Counted from the stretch's first letter, positions 42,172 to 51,645 are shown. The stretch: 64,000 nt of DNA from Hebobacterum sp964559435 (GCA_964559435.1 CAZLHI010000007.1:48290-112289), one strand, 5' to 3'. Made by a program: numbers and translations. Notes: generated by a model from the sequence alone, not told the origin.

Positions 42172-44364
42172 ATGCCGTCTGGAAAGCCCCCACCGGGATC
42201 GACTCGCGAACGCAGCCACAGTGGGTCCAGCCCCCCAGTATGGCGGCACGCTGACGTCCTCGCGCCCGCAGCATTCCTCGCGCTGCAGTTCGCGTTCTTC
42301 TGGAAGGCCGCGCTGCTCCGTGGCTTTCTTGCTCACAGCGACATATGCTACTTCTTCGAGCCGGCGAAGGCCTTCATGCACGAGTCGCTGCGTGCGGGCC
42401 GGCTACCACTGTGGTCGCCCTACATCTTCTGCGGCTATCCGATTGCGGCCGAGGGGCAGATCGCCGCCTTCTACCCGCCCTCGGTTCTCATCTCCTGGCT
42501 CCTCCCCTCCCCCGCGGCCGTCAACTGGCTGGTGATCTCCCACCTGATACTGGGCGGGGTCTCAATGTACTTCCTGTGCCGCATGCTCGTCCTGCCTCCA
42601 TTCGGCGCTTGGCTCTCAGCATTCGTGTTTTCCTTCAGTGGCTATCTCTTTGCCCACATCCACCATGTGAGCTTGGTTTGCGCCGCAGCCTGGCTGCCGC
42701 TGGTATTGCTGCTCGTCGAGCGCGCATGGCAGCGCCGCTCCATCGCCTTTGCCGTGCTCGCAGCCATGGCCTGGGCAGCCAGTGCCCTCTGCGGCCATCC
42801 ACAGACGCTCTTTCACATCTCCCTGGGTGTTCTGTTCTGGCTATCCTGGCGCGCAGCGAGAAGCTGGCGAGAAGGAGAGCGGGATTGGCTGAGGAGAGCC
42901 GTGGGCGTCGGGGCGCTCGTCTTCGTGATCGGGCCTGGGCTAGCTTGCGTGCAGCTCCTACTCACGGCCGACCTATCGGCGCTTGCCCCCCATGGCGAGC
43001 GCGGGAGTATCGAGTACGTGACCTCCTTCTCGCTGCTGCCGAAACACCTGCTCGGACTGGTATCTCCCAACTGGCAGGGCACGCCCGCGTTCAACACGTA
43101 TACCGGCGAGCGGTATTACTGGGAGTACGTCCTGTACGTCGGTTTTGCTCCCCTCGCGCTCGCCCTTCTCGGCGCCAGCGTGCGGCGCGCCCGCGTGTGG
43201 GTGGGATTCGCTCTCGCCGCACTCGTGCTGGCATTGGCCAAGGGCAATCCTGTCTACCACGTCGTTCGCTTCCTCCCAGGATTCTCAGAGTTCCGCGCCC
43301 CTGCGCGGTACGTCTTGCTCTTCACGTTCGCCGCGGCGATTCTGGCCGGTTACGGCTGGCAGAGAGTGACCGCAGTTCGTGCCTTCTCAGCCGGTCGCCG
43401 TGGGTTGGCTGCGGCGGCACTCCTCGCCTGCCTCGCGGTGCTCGACCTGTTCTGGTTCGACCGAACTCTGGCGCCGCTGGCGAGCCCCGCGATCTATGAG
43501 TCCACTCCCCGCGTGGTCCGGTTTCTTAGGGAAGACGAGAACTGGGGTCGGGCCTTCATCGTGCCCCCCATCACCATCTACGCCGACTGGACGCCGCCGC
43601 AAGGCTGGGCCGCTAACCCGCACGGCTGGCTCGAAGCCAGGGTGTATCTGGCCGCGAGTGTTCCTCAGTCTTATGGGTTGCACACGATCGGAGGATATGC
43701 CGGCTTCAGGGACCCGAGGCACACTTTGTTCTTTGACGCCGCGTCTGCGGAAGCTGCGCAGCGTGAGGACATCACTCTGTACTCACTGGTGGGAACGAGC
43801 CATTTTGTCGTTCCGCCACAGATGGCTGTTGACGAGTTACCGGCGGCCGACATCCCGCCGTTCAGGGCTTACAGAAATGAGGCTTCGTTCCCCCGCCTGT
43901 TTGCAGTTGGCCACGCCGTGCCTGCCGCGGACTACGCCGAAGCAGTGAGCCGGACGTTGGAGCTCGCCCGCCAGGGCAAGCTGCGCAACACCGCCGTCGT
44001 CCCGGGATTGCCGGAGAGCGACGAGCTCACCGGGGCCTCCGCCGAGATCCTGCGGGTGACGGAACGTCGTCCGGAGCACGTCGTGGTTCAGGCACGCTCA
44101 GATGGGGACGTCCTCATCGTCCTCAACGAACGCTGGGATCCTGGCTGGCGCGCCTACGTGGATAAGCAGCCCGTTCGCCTCTTCGAGGTGGACTCGGTGC
44201 TGATGGGCGCACTTATGCCGAGTGGCGGGCATACTGTTGAGTTCCTCTACCAGCCAAGGGGGCTCATTGTCGGCCGGGCGGTCTCGTTCATCTCACTCGC
44301 GGCCTGCGCGGCGATCTTGCTCGCAGCCCGGCGGCGGGGTCGAGGCCTCGCCGGCCGCGGCTAG
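42172..44364 (+). CDS. YfhO-like polytopic membrane protein
   Basis: About 730 residues with some 12 membrane segments, then a large C-terminal extracytoplasmic domain from about residue 450 and a final membrane anchor. AHSDICYFFEPAKAFMHESLRAGRLPLWSPYIFCGYPIAAEGQIAAFYP is the YfhO/GT-C signature region, including the Asp and Tyr of the first loop. LGGHPQTLFH-like and FRAPARYVLLFTFA segments follow. The C-terminal VVQARSDGDVLIVLNERWDPGWRAYVDKQP is a typical module ending. Such proteins are thought to be lipid-linked-sugar transferases. The ATG with AGGGAAC at 42172 was chosen; the frame is open to a GTG at 42037. Its end overlaps dprA by 4 bases, tail to tail. Confidence 0.78.
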   Translation: MPSGKPPPGSTRERSHSGSSPPVWRHADVLAPAAFLALQFAFFWKAALLRGFLAHSDICYFFEPAKAFMHESLRAGRLPLWSPYIFCGYPIAAEGQIAAFYPPSVLISWLLPSPAAVNWLVISHLILGGVSMYFLCRMLVLPPFGAWLSAFVFSFSGYLFAHIHHVSLVCAAAWLPLVLLLVERAWQRRSIAFAVLAAMAWAASALCGHPQTLFHISLGVLFWLSWRAARSWREGERDWLRRAVGVGALVFVIGPGLACVQLLLTADLSALAPHGERGSIEYVTSFSLLPKHLLGLVSPNWQGTPAFNTYTGERYYWEYVLYVGFAPLALALLGASVRRARVWVGFALAALVLALAKGNPVYHVVRFLPGFSEFRAPARYVLLFTFAAAILAGYGWQRVTAVRAFSAGRRGLAAAALLACLAVLDLFWFDRTLAPLASPAIYESTPRVVRFLREDENWGRAFIVPPITIYADWTPPQGWAANPHGWLEARVYLAASVPQSYGLHTIGGYAGFRDPRHTLFFDAASAEAAQREDITLYSLVGTSHFVVPPQMAVDELPAADIPPFRAYRNEASFPRLFAVGHAVPAADYAEAVSRTLELARQGKLRNTAVVPGLPESDELTGASAEILRVTERRPEHVVVQARSDGDVLIVLNERWDPGWRAYVDKQPVRLFEVDSVLMGALMPSGGHTVEFLYQPRGLIVGRAVSFISLAACAAILLAARRRGRGLAGRG

Positions 44365-45305
44365 ACCAGGCGACGCTGCGGAGGGTCACTCAGGGCCTGC
44401 TCCATCTCGCCACACAGTGAGTCCAGATCGGTGTCAGCCGTCACCTCACGGGCTCCCATCGACCGCAACGTATCCCAGCCTTCGCGGAACGGGCTGTCCG
44501 ACCATGGCACTGCGTACAGCAGGCGGCGACACCTGAGAGCGTGGCGAGCCGTGACGATGCTGCCGCACTCAGCATGGGCTTGCACGACAACCACAGCCAC
44601 TGATAGCGCGGCCTGGATGCGATCTCGGGCGAGGAGAAGTGGGCGCTGCACCTCAGTGTCAGGCGGGACCTCGGCCACTAGGGCACCACGCACCGCGATC
44701 TTGCCAGCCAGGACGGAGTTCTCCGGCGGGTAGGTACGAAGGAGGCCGCACCCAAGGACGGCAATCGTGCGACCTTCCGGAGTAGCCAGCGCGCCCCGGT
44801 GGGCGGCAGTGTCAACTCCCCTGGCCAAACCGCTCACGACCGTGTGGCCGCGGCGCGCAAACTCCCTGCCAAGCTTGCGCGCGAGAGTCGCCCCCTGGGG
44901 ACTCGGCGCCCTGGTCCCCACGACTGCCACAGCCTTCGCGTCTCTTGGGAGGGGCGAGCCCCTGAGATAGAGCAGCGGTGGGGGAGTCCGCAGGTCCAGT
45001 AGAGATGCGGGATAGCCGTCATCGCCGATCGCCACGAGCTCGACTCCCCGCGCGCGCCAGCCCTCAACTCTCGAACGCAGGGCGGCCTCGTCATCCCCCA
45101 CAGACTTCAGCCGCTGCACCTGCTCCGGCGACAGCCGGCCTCGCGCCGCAAGCTCTCTTGCGGGGGCTTCGATGGCCTGCCTCGGGGAGCCAAAGGCGCG
45201 CGCAAGCCGGAGCATCGCGGCAGCTCCAATGCCGGAAACCTGCTGGAGAGCCGCCCACCACAGGGCCTCTCCTCCCCTACCCGTCGTGCCTACTTGCCAA
45301 TCCAT
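44361..45305 (-). CDS. dprA: DNA-processing protein DprA
   Basis: About 314 residues. An N-terminal helical (SAM-like) part (ALQQVSGIGAAAMLRLARAFG) precedes the Rossmann-like DNA_processg_A domain. GDDGYPASLLDLRTPPPLLYLRG, AVAVVGTRAPSPQGATLARKLGREFARRGHTVVSGLARGVDTAAHRGAL and VTARHALRCRRLLYAVPW are the key segments. DprA loads RecA on incoming single-stranded DNA during transformation. The usual RNR and SGSxxTA motifs read ARDR and CGSIVTA. No winged-helix domain at the C-terminus. It overlaps the end of mtnP by 16 bases. Confidence 0.88.
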   Translation of the reverse strand: MDWQVGTTGRGGEALWWAALQQVSGIGAAAMLRLARAFGSPRQAIEAPARELAARGRLSPEQVQRLKSVGDDEAALRSRVEGWRARGVELVAIGDDGYPASLLDLRTPPPLLYLRGSPLPRDAKAVAVVGTRAPSPQGATLARKLGREFARRGHTVVSGLARGVDTAAHRGALATPEGRTIAVLGCGLLRTYPPENSVLAGKIAVRGALVAEVPPDTEVQRPLLLARDRIQAALSVAVVVVQAHAECGSIVTARHALRCRRLLYAVPWSDSPFREGWDTLRSMGAREVTADTDLDSLCGEMEQALSDPPQRRLV

Positions 45306-46063
45306 GATCTGCAAGAGCAATCGATTTCTTGGTGTGTGCTCACGACCTCCTCGAACAGCCCTCGGACCCGCGGAGTCTGCGCCTCCATGAACTCGCTGAC
45401 CGAGTCATGCTTCACGCCCTCGCCCGACACACCCGCCGCCCAGTTAGTGACGATGGCGACCGAGGCGTAGCAGATGCCTGCCTCCCTGGCCAGCACCACT
45501 TCGGGGACGCCCGTCATGCCAACTACGTCTCCCCCCAGCCGCCGAAACATCCGTATCTCCGCGGGCGTCTCGAAGCGAGGCCCTTCAGCACATACGTACG
45601 TCGCATCCAGATGCAGCTTCTCGCCGAGCCGGCTCGCCGCTTTCTCCAGTTCAGCGCGGAGATGGCGACAGTACGGGTCGCTAACGTCTACGTGAACAAC
45701 TTCACCGTCCTCACCGTCGAAGAACGTCGAAGGGCGGCCACGGGTGAAGTCGAGGAACTGTGTCAGCAGGGCGAGCGAACCCGGCGGCATCCGATCAGAC
45801 AGCGACCCTACCGCAGCGGAGGCAAGTATGTTCGTTACGCCGAGCTCCCGCAGCGCGGCTATGTTCGCCCGGTAGTTGATGCGGTGCGGCGGGACGGTGT
45901 GACCTAAGCCATGGCGCGCGATGAACGCCACCTCGGACGCCGCGAGCGGGCTCGGCTGCACACACACCGCTCCATAGGGCGTCTCCACCGTGGTGGCTTC
46001 CTGACTTGCAGCCGCGTCGCCCAGGTCGTAGAACCCGGTACCGCCGATAATGCCGAATCTCAT
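45290..46063 (-). CDS. mtnP: S-methyl-5'-thioadenosine phosphorylase
   Basis: A 257-residue purine nucleoside phosphorylase family member that splits methylthioadenosine to adenine and methylthioribose-1-phosphate. FGIIGGTGFYDL, VAFIARHGLGHTVPPHRINYRANIAALRELG, YVCAEGPRFETPAEIRMFRRLGGDVVGMTGVPEVVLAREAGI and SVAIVTNWAAGV are the family landmarks. The GTNWAAG region with Asn/Asp discrimination cannot fully exclude a 5'-methylthioinosine or inosine preference. ATG at 46063 has GGAG eight bases upstream; a GTG three codons earlier is possible. Confidence 0.92.
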   Translation of the reverse strand: MRFGIIGGTGFYDLGDAAASQEATTVETPYGAVCVQPSPLAASEVAFIARHGLGHTVPPHRINYRANIAALRELGVTNILASAAVGSLSDRMPPGSLALLTQFLDFTRGRPSTFFDGEDGEVVHVDVSDPYCRHLRAELEKAASRLGEKLHLDATYVCAEGPRFETPAEIRMFRRLGGDVVGMTGVPEVVLAREAGICYASVAIVTNWAAGVSGEGVKHDSVSEFMEAQTPRVRGLFEEVVSTHQEIDCSCRSWIGK

Positions 46064-46140
46064 TTCTGTCACTCCGGAGACGGCGTCTTCACCACACCCT
46101 CTCTATTCCGCGCTTCGCGTGCGGGCACCTCCGGGCTTGC

Positions 46141-46170
46141 TTGACACTGCTGACAGCACTCGGGTAGAAT
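46141..46170 (+). promoter_or_regulatory. promoter of the homocysteine methyltransferase gene
   Basis: TTGACA (46141-46146), 18 bases, TAGAAT (46165-46170), with the start codon 62 bases downstream. It lies in the divergent gap with mtnP. Confidence 0.65.
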
Positions 46171-46231
46171 CCCGCAATTGTCGCCCCGCACCCAGACGTG
46201 GCGCCGGGGGCCCACCTCGACGGAGGGCGGA

Positions 46232-47119
46232 ATGTCCAGGCAGGAAAGGATCGACCACTTCCATCAGAAGATCCGCGAGTCGTTCCTCATCAAGGATGGG
46301 GCGATGGGCACTCTGCTCAGCGCTGGGGGCCGTGGCGCGGGGCAGTCTCTGGAACTTCTCAATGTTGAGGAACCGGAGCGCGTGCAGGCCGCTCATGGAG
46401 CCTACGTCGAAGCCGGCGCAGACCTGATAGAGACCAACACCTTCCAGGGGAGTCGGCCGGCGCTGGAACGTCACGGCCTTGCCGGCCGAACGCCCGAGCT
46501 CAACCGGGCAGGGGCGACGCTCGCGCGGGAGGCGGTCGGAGACTCCATCTTGGTCGCTGGCAGCATCGGCCCGACCGGGAAAATCCTGGAGCCGTACGCC
46601 GAGTACCCCGAGAGGGATGCCCGGGATGCCTTTGCCGAGCAGGCGGCCGCCTTGGCGGAGGGAGGGGTTGATCTCTTCGTCGTGGAGACATTCTCCGCTC
46701 TGGAGGAGATCCGGCTGGCCATAGCTGCCGCGGCCGAGACTGGGCTTCCTGTTGTGGCTTCGATGGCGTTCGATCCGATAGGGCGGACGTCCTTTGGAGT
46801 GACGCCCCAGCAGGCGGCCGAGCAGCTCGGAGAGGCAGGCGCAGTCGCGGTGGGCGCCAACTGCGGCACCATCTCGCCTGGCGAGATGGTCGACATCCTT
46901 GCTGCCTTCCGCAGCAACACGAAACTTCCGCTGACCGCCCAGCCGAATGCCGGGCGCCCACAGCGGGCCGAGGCTGGCGTCACGTTTCCAGAACAGCCGG
47001 GACCCATGGCGGAGGCGGCCGAGCGCTTCCGCGAACTGGGCGTGGCCATCATCGGCGGGTGCTGCGGGTCCACTCCCGAGCACATCGCTGCTATTGCCGC
47101 TCGCCTGCGCGGGGTGTGA
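46232..47119 (+). CDS. homocysteine S-methyltransferase family protein
   Basis: A 295-residue TIM barrel, equal to the N-terminal Hcy module of MetH or a betaine-homocysteine-type enzyme. FLIKDGAMGTLLSAGG, GADLIETNTFQGSRPAL, VAGSIGPTG and VGANCGTISPGEM, with GGCCGSTPEHIAAIAARL at the end, supply the three zinc-binding Cys (NCG and GGCC). The methyl donor is unknown, since no folate- or cobalamin-binding domain is attached. ATG at 46232 with GGAGGGCGG. It may recycle methionine alongside the nearby mtnP. Confidence 0.88.
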   Translation: MSRQERIDHFHQKIRESFLIKDGAMGTLLSAGGRGAGQSLELLNVEEPERVQAAHGAYVEAGADLIETNTFQGSRPALERHGLAGRTPELNRAGATLAREAVGDSILVAGSIGPTGKILEPYAEYPERDARDAFAEQAAALAEGGVDLFVVETFSALEEIRLAIAAAAETGLPVVASMAFDPIGRTSFGVTPQQAAEQLGEAGAVAVGANCGTISPGEMVDILAAFRSNTKLPLTAQPNAGRPQRAEAGVTFPEQPGPMAEAAERFRELGVAIIGGCCGSTPEHIAAIAARLRGV

Positions 47120-47168
47120 CCGCGTCTGATAGATTCCGGGTGCCCATCTATGGCGAAGGGGAATGCGT

Positions 47169-48773
47169 ATGAGGTCTCAGGCACACTCGACCCAGCCGGC
47201 CACCGAGAAGGGCATTACCTTAGTAAGGGACCTCGGACTCCTCGCGCTTGTCGCGACGGGGGTCTGCAACGTCATCGGCGGCGGCATCAACATGCTCAGC
47301 GTGAGTATCCAGGAGAAGATCCCCGGCGTGGGGCCTTATGTCCCACTGGCTTTTCTGATCGGCGTCTTCCCGGCGTTCTTCACCGCGCTGTGCTACGCTG
47401 TTCTTGCCTCGGCGATGCCACGCGCAGGCGGCGGCTACATCTACGTGTCGAGAGCCCTGAACCCATTTCTCGGCTTCATGGCGACGTTCTCGAAGTGGTT
47501 TGGGCTATCCGCGGTCATCGGCGTCATCGCCTACATGGACGTCGCTCTTCTCCAGAGTGGTGTCGGGTATCTCAGCCCCTATATGGACGTCGGTCCGATC
47601 TTCGCCTTCCTCAGCTCCACCGCTGCCAAGCTCATTGTGCCTCTGGGAATGATCTGGCTCTTCTGGGGGTTGAACGTGCTGGGCGTACGCACGTATGGAT
47701 GGACGGTGATCATACTCATGACGCTCATGTTGCTCGGCGGGCTGTCGGTTATCGTGGTCGGCTTTGCCAACGGGCACGAGGACTTCGCGGCGGCGATGGC
47801 CCTGAATCCCGGAACTGCCATGACCGAAACAATGCAACGGGTCGGCTTGAGCGGCAAGTCAGTCGCAGAGATAGGCGCAGCAGCACGAGTGGAGCCGTTC
47901 GGCCTGATGAAGCTGCTGAAGGCTGCCGCCTTCTTGTTCTTCGCCTACATCGGATTCGCGAGCATCTCCCAGGCTGGAGGCGAGACGAGGAACGCCCGCC
48001 GATCGCTGCCCTGGGGCTTCATCATAGCCACCTCGGTCATCTGCAGCTATTACCTTCTGTTCAGCAGTGCAGTCTATCATGCCATCCCCTGGCGCTTTAC
48101 CGCCGGCTTCGCAGCCGCCGCGCCCGACGATGTTTCCGTGCCGCTGCTGATTGGGGTCCTGATGCCGCCCGGGCTCGCCTCCTTCGTAGCTCTCATGGCA
48201 GGCCTGGCCCTCGCGAACGACATCCCGCCAATGCTGATGGCGACCTCCCGGCTGTTCTTCGCCTGGGCGCGCGATGGCGTCTTCCCACGGGGGCTGGCGG
48301 CGGTCAGCACGCGTTTCCGCACCCCGCACTGGGCGCTTACGGCCTGCGCGCTCGTGGCGACGACGTTCGTGATCCTATGCTATCGCTGGGAGAACTACTT
48401 CCTGGGCGTGGACACGGTCGTCATGGCGCTGACTTTCACATATATCCTCATCGCGGTGAGCGTGCTGAGCTTGCCCAGGTGCAACCCAACGATCTGCCGG
48501 CAGGTAGCATTCATCCGTTCGAGACCGGCTCAGATAGCCGTCTCGTCCCTGGCAATCGCGTTCCTGGTGCCGCTGCTCGTCGTTGAGGTGTTCGTCCTCG
48601 GTACCGAGTCCGCCAAGTTCTGGCTGGCCGCCCTGGCGGCGGGGGCGGGGATCTTCGCCATTATGTGGTTCCGCGCGAAGGTGCGCGGCGAGGACCTGCG
48701 GGAGGTGTTTGCCCACCTACCCACTGCGTCCGAGCAGCTCGAGCTCGCGCCCGAGCCGAAGGTCGAGGACTAG
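47169..48773 (+). CDS. APC-superfamily amino acid permease
   Basis: A 534-residue inner-membrane transporter with 12 predicted membrane segments. LGLLALVATGVCNVIGGGINMLSVSIQE is the first-helix APC motif (unwound GxG for substrate binding). SAMPRAGGGYIYVSRALNPFLGFMATFSKW is the PxxGGxYxyxxRa signature, and FLFFAYIGFASISQAGGETRNARRSLPWG is the transmembrane 6-7 family signature. The ATG at 47169 gives better spacing from GAAGGGG than 47163. Substrate not deducible. A bidirectional terminator follows. Confidence 0.85.
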   Translation: MRSQAHSTQPATEKGITLVRDLGLLALVATGVCNVIGGGINMLSVSIQEKIPGVGPYVPLAFLIGVFPAFFTALCYAVLASAMPRAGGGYIYVSRALNPFLGFMATFSKWFGLSAVIGVIAYMDVALLQSGVGYLSPYMDVGPIFAFLSSTAAKLIVPLGMIWLFWGLNVLGVRTYGWTVIILMTLMLLGGLSVIVVGFANGHEDFAAAMALNPGTAMTETMQRVGLSGKSVAEIGAAARVEPFGLMKLLKAAAFLFFAYIGFASISQAGGETRNARRSLPWGFIIATSVICSYYLLFSSAVYHAIPWRFTAGFAAAAPDDVSVPLLIGVLMPPGLASFVALMAGLALANDIPPMLMATSRLFFAWARDGVFPRGLAAVSTRFRTPHWALTACALVATTFVILCYRWENYFLGVDTVVMALTFTYILIAVSVLSLPRCNPTICRQVAFIRSRPAQIAVSSLAIAFLVPLLVVEVFVLGTESAKFWLAALAAGAGIFAIMWFRAKVRGEDLREVFAHLPTASEQLELAPEPKVED

Positions 48774-48801
48774 CCGACTCGCACTCATGTGAGGAAATAC
48801 G

Positions 48802-48830
48802 AACGGAGGCCGCCTGGAGCGGCCTCCGTT
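48802..48830. terminator. bidirectional terminator between the permease and ftsZ
   Basis: AACGGAGGCCGC, five bases (CTGGA), GCGGCCTCCGTT: a perfect 12-bp stem between two convergent genes, followed on the plus strand by TCTACCGTTTCT and on the minus strand by CGTATTTCC. A good match for termination of both transcripts. Confidence 0.75.
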
Positions 48831-48859
48831 CTACCGTTTCTCCGCTGAACTGTCGCCCG

Positions 48860-50071
48860 CTATCGATTCCGCAGGAAGGTCGGCACCTCCAGGTCGGTGT
48901 CGGGCACCGGCTCAACAGCGGGGATGCTTGCGTCCTTCTCGTCCGCCTTAGCGGCTCTCGCTCCCCCCTCGAAGCCAGTGGCGAGCACTGTTACCCGCAC
49001 CTCCTCCTGCGGCTCCTCGGTCAAGACGACCCCAAACAACACATTGGTGTCCGGCGAATCGGAAGCGGCCGAGATAACCTTGGCGGCCTCCTCGACCTCC
49101 GCTAGAGACAGGTCGCGGCCACCCGTGATGCTAAACAGGATACGCGTGGCACCGTCCATGGTCGTTTCGAGAAGTGGGCTGGAGATGGCAGCCTGAGCGG
49201 CGTCGGCTGCGCGCGTCTCGCCAGTGCCGATGCCGATGCCCATGAGGGCAGAGCCAGCGTCCTGAATTATCGCCTTAACGTCAGCGAAGTCGAGGTTGAT
49301 GAGGCCGGGCAGGATGATAAGGTCGGAGATCCCCTGCACTCCCTCTCGAAGCACTTCGTCGGCCAGGCTGAAGGCCTCCACCAGCGAGACCTTCTTCTGC
49401 ACGACCCCCAGCAAGCGATCGTTGGGCACCGTAATCAAAGTGTCAACCTTGGTCCGCAGGTTATCCAGGCCCTCTTCGGCGATGCTGTGGCGCCTGCCGC
49501 GCTCGAAAGCAAAGGGCTTGGTGACAACGGCCACCGTCAGCGCGCCGAGCTCTCGGCTGACCTCGGCCACCACCGGCGCACCGCCGGTCCCGGTGCCCCC
49601 GCCCATGCCACCAGTTATGAAGACGAGGTCCGCGCCTTCAAGGGCCTCCTTAATCTCCGACCGACTTTCGTCGGCCGAGCGGGCGCCGACCTCGGGGTCG
49701 CCCCCTGCCCCCAGGCCATTGGTCACGGCCGGGCCCAACTGAAGCTTTACAGAAGCCCGCGACCGGGACAAGGCCTGAAGATCGGTGTTGGCCGACACGA
49801 ACTCGACGCCGTGCAGCCCAACATCAATCATGCGGTCGACGGCGTTGCTACCTGCCCCGCCCACGCCGATGACACGAATCACCGCCCCGCTTGCCGTCTG
49901 CGTGCTAGACATGGGGGTCTCTCCCTCTCCCGGCGCGGGGACCTGCTCGTCTTCGTACACCACAGGTCCCTCTGCCTGAACGGTTTCTGCCTCCAGCGCT
50001 CCCTCGTTCAGGTTCTCCACAGCCGCATCCTCAGGCCTATCCTGTCTACGTCTCCTGCGTTTCGACGGCGC
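48860..50071 (-). CDS. ftsZ: cell division protein FtsZ, with N-terminal extension
   Basis: The tubulin-like GTPase that forms the division ring. VIRVIGVGGAGSNAVDRMID, FVSANTDLQAL, FITGGMGGGTGTGGAPVVAEV (tubulin signature), NDRLLGVVQKK and ILPGLINLDFADVKAI are canonical, and the C-terminus is EVPTFLRNR. The core starts at ATG 49912 (350 residues). The frame is open upstream, with GTG at 50071 preceded by GCGAGGTCG, adding about 53 residues: a basic patch, then an acidic, Pro-rich stretch. It looks coding, so I use the longer form (403 residues), but 49912, with GAGAGGGAGAG before it, is a fair alternative. Confidence 0.9.
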   Translation of the reverse strand, partial: APSKRRRRRQDRPEDAAVENLNEGALEAETVQAEGPVVYEDEQVPAPGEGETPMSSTQTASGAVIRVIGVGGAGSNAVDRMIDVGLHGVEFVSANTDLQALSRSRASVKLQLGPAVTNGLGAGGDPEVGARSADESRSEIKEALEGADLVFITGGMGGGTGTGGAPVVAEVSRELGALTVAVVTKPFAFERGRRHSIAEEGLDNLRTKVDTLITVPNDRLLGVVQKKVSLVEAFSLADEVLREGVQGISDLIILPGLINLDFADVKAIIQDAGSALMGIGIGTGETRAADAAQAAISSPLLETTMDGATRILFSITGGRDLSLAEVEEAAKVISAASDSPDTNVLFGVVLTEEPQEEVRVTVLATGFEGGARAAKADEKDASIPAVEPVPDTDLEVPTFLRNR

Positions 50072-50181
50072 CACGATTCGACCTCGCCTATCCGCGGACT
50101 CCAGCCGAGAGCCATTCGACCAGTATCCTTTCGACACCCCCCCAATCATAACCTCTTGGCGGGCGCAGCCGATCCGTGAAC

Positions 50182-50907
50182 CTATTCCTCGTTTCCGGCC
50201 GCCCTTACTACTACCCCCACGCGGCTGGGACGCAACACCCTATCTCCGTGCATGTACCCCCTCTGCATCTCCAATGCGACCGTCCCCTCTGGATGTTCTT
50301 CGTCAGCCGACACCTGCGCCACAGCCTCGTGGCGCGTCGGGTCAAACGTCTCGCCCACTGCTGCGATCGGCTTCACTCCGCGTCTCTCAAGCAGGTCCTT
50401 CAGCTGACGGTAGATGAGGGCCACACCGTCATATATGGCTCGGATCTCCTGCGCAGCCTCGGCGCCGGGCTTCACGGTTTCAAGCGCTCTCTCGAAGCTA
50501 TCGACGAGCGGCAGTATCTCTAGCAGGATGTTCCCGACGGCTTGATGCCGGGCCTCGGCAATTACCTGTCTGGCCCGCTTCCTGGCATTATCGAGATCGG
50601 CGACCGCCCTTATGTACCGGTCTCGCATCTGCTCGAGCTGCTGCTCGAGCAGGGCCATCTCCCCCTGCAATACCTCGACCTCGGACGGCTCGACCGCCAC
50701 CTCCTCTTCGTCTGGAAGCAGCTCCTCAGCAGGGAGCGCGGATGCCCCAGGCTCCTCCGCATCTGTGCTCACCTCCACCGCCTCTTCCACTGCATCCTGC
50801 TCCGTTCTTGGCTGCTCTTCTCTGTCGTTGCGGCTCCGTCTGCTCTCCGTCACTGCTACGTTCTCTCCCCCTGTTATATCGCTGCCCTTCGCCCCGTTCC
50901 GATCCAT
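50182..50907 (-). CDS. grpE: nucleotide exchange factor GrpE
   Basis: A 241-residue co-chaperone. An acidic, low-complexity N-terminus (about 1-75) precedes a long coiled coil (LQGEMALLEQQLEQMRDRYIRAVADLDNARKRARQ) and the compact beta domain (GETFDPTRHEAVAQVSADEEHPEGTV, RGYMHGDRVLRPSRVGVV) that opens DnaK. dnaK and dnaJ are not in the window, which is uncommon. A GTG at 50853 after GGGGGAGA would remove 18 residues and is nearly as likely a start. It lies between a SPOR protein and ftsZ. Confidence 0.92.
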   Translation of the reverse strand: MDRNGAKGSDITGGENVAVTESRRSRNDREEQPRTEQDAVEEAVEVSTDAEEPGASALPAEELLPDEEEVAVEPSEVEVLQGEMALLEQQLEQMRDRYIRAVADLDNARKRARQVIAEARHQAVGNILLEILPLVDSFERALETVKPGAEAAQEIRAIYDGVALIYRQLKDLLERRGVKPIAAVGETFDPTRHEAVAQVSADEEHPEGTVALEMQRGYMHGDRVLRPSRVGVVVRAAGNEE

Positions 50908-50937
50908 CCCGCCCCACGGCGGGGTGTCCCAACTAAT

Positions 50938-51645
50938 CTACTGCTGCACCAGGAACGCGTCGAACCCATCTGAGCGCAGCCGCTCAACCACCTTCCGCGC
51001 CGCATACTCGCTGGTGTAACGACCCGTCAGCACGCGGTACAGCTCCTGGGATCCTCGTTTCTCGGGCGCGATCTGCGCCTGGTGGCCGGCCCGCGCAAGC
51101 TCATCCACTACCTGACGTGCGCCTTGCCGGGAGGCGAACACACCCACCTGGATCGAGTACACTTGCTGGGACGGCTTCTCCGCAACCTGTGGCTGTCTTC
51201 GGGTCTCCCGCGGCGGTCGAACGGAGGCGGCCCCCGGCCGCGCCTCCTGCTTCGGTGGCTCGGCAGGCGCTCTGTCAGGTCGCGCTGGCGCTGCGCTGGG
51301 CTCCGTGGGCTGAGCCGGCCCCGCAGCCGACAGGACAGCCTCTTCCGGCTCCACCTCGGGCGCTGGGTACCCCACCGTCAGCGCTTCGTCCTCGTCGGCG
51401 GAACGCTCAGGCGGGGCCGGAGGCGGCACATACACCCGTCCCGGCGCGGACGGCAGCTCAGCCTCTGTGTCTTCGGACAAATCCGGAGCCCGAGCCGCCT
51501 GCAAGTCGAACTTCGGCGCGCGATTGACGTAGGCCCGCGCGACGACCAGGCGCCCGACCACAAACCCGACAGCGAGGACGAGCAGCAGCAGCGAGAATGT
51601 CAGCAGAATGGCGGGGAAACCGCCGTAGCCTGACTGCTTCTTCAT
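50938..51645 (-). CDS. membrane-anchored SPOR-domain protein
   Basis: A 235-residue bitopic protein: a membrane segment at about residues 11-35 (AILLTFSLLLLVLAVGFVVGRLVV), an exported Pro/Ala/Glu-rich linker to about residue 155, and a C-terminal SPOR domain (QVYSIQVGVFASRQGARQVVDELARAG, YRVLTGRYTSEYAARKVVERLRSDGFDAFLVQQ). SPOR domains bind denuded peptidoglycan at division septa. This fits its place in one operon with grpE and ftsZ. ATG at 51645 has GGATGGGG upstream. Confidence 0.85.
   Translation of the reverse strand: MKKQSGYGGFPAILLTFSLLLLVLAVGFVVGRLVVARAYVNRAPKFDLQAARAPDLSEDTEAELPSAPGRVYVPPPAPPERSADEDEALTVGYPAPEVEPEEAVLSAAGPAQPTEPSAAPARPDRAPAEPPKQEARPGAASVRPPRETRRQPQVAEKPSQQVYSIQVGVFASRQGARQVVDELARAGHQAQIAPEKRGSQELYRVLTGRYTSEYAARKVVERLRSDGFDAFLVQQ

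Noticed and set aside
47150..48586. 478-codon frame overlapping the APC permease
   Set aside because: A shadow frame: low-complexity Arg/His-rich translation, while the other frame gives a complete 12-helix permease.
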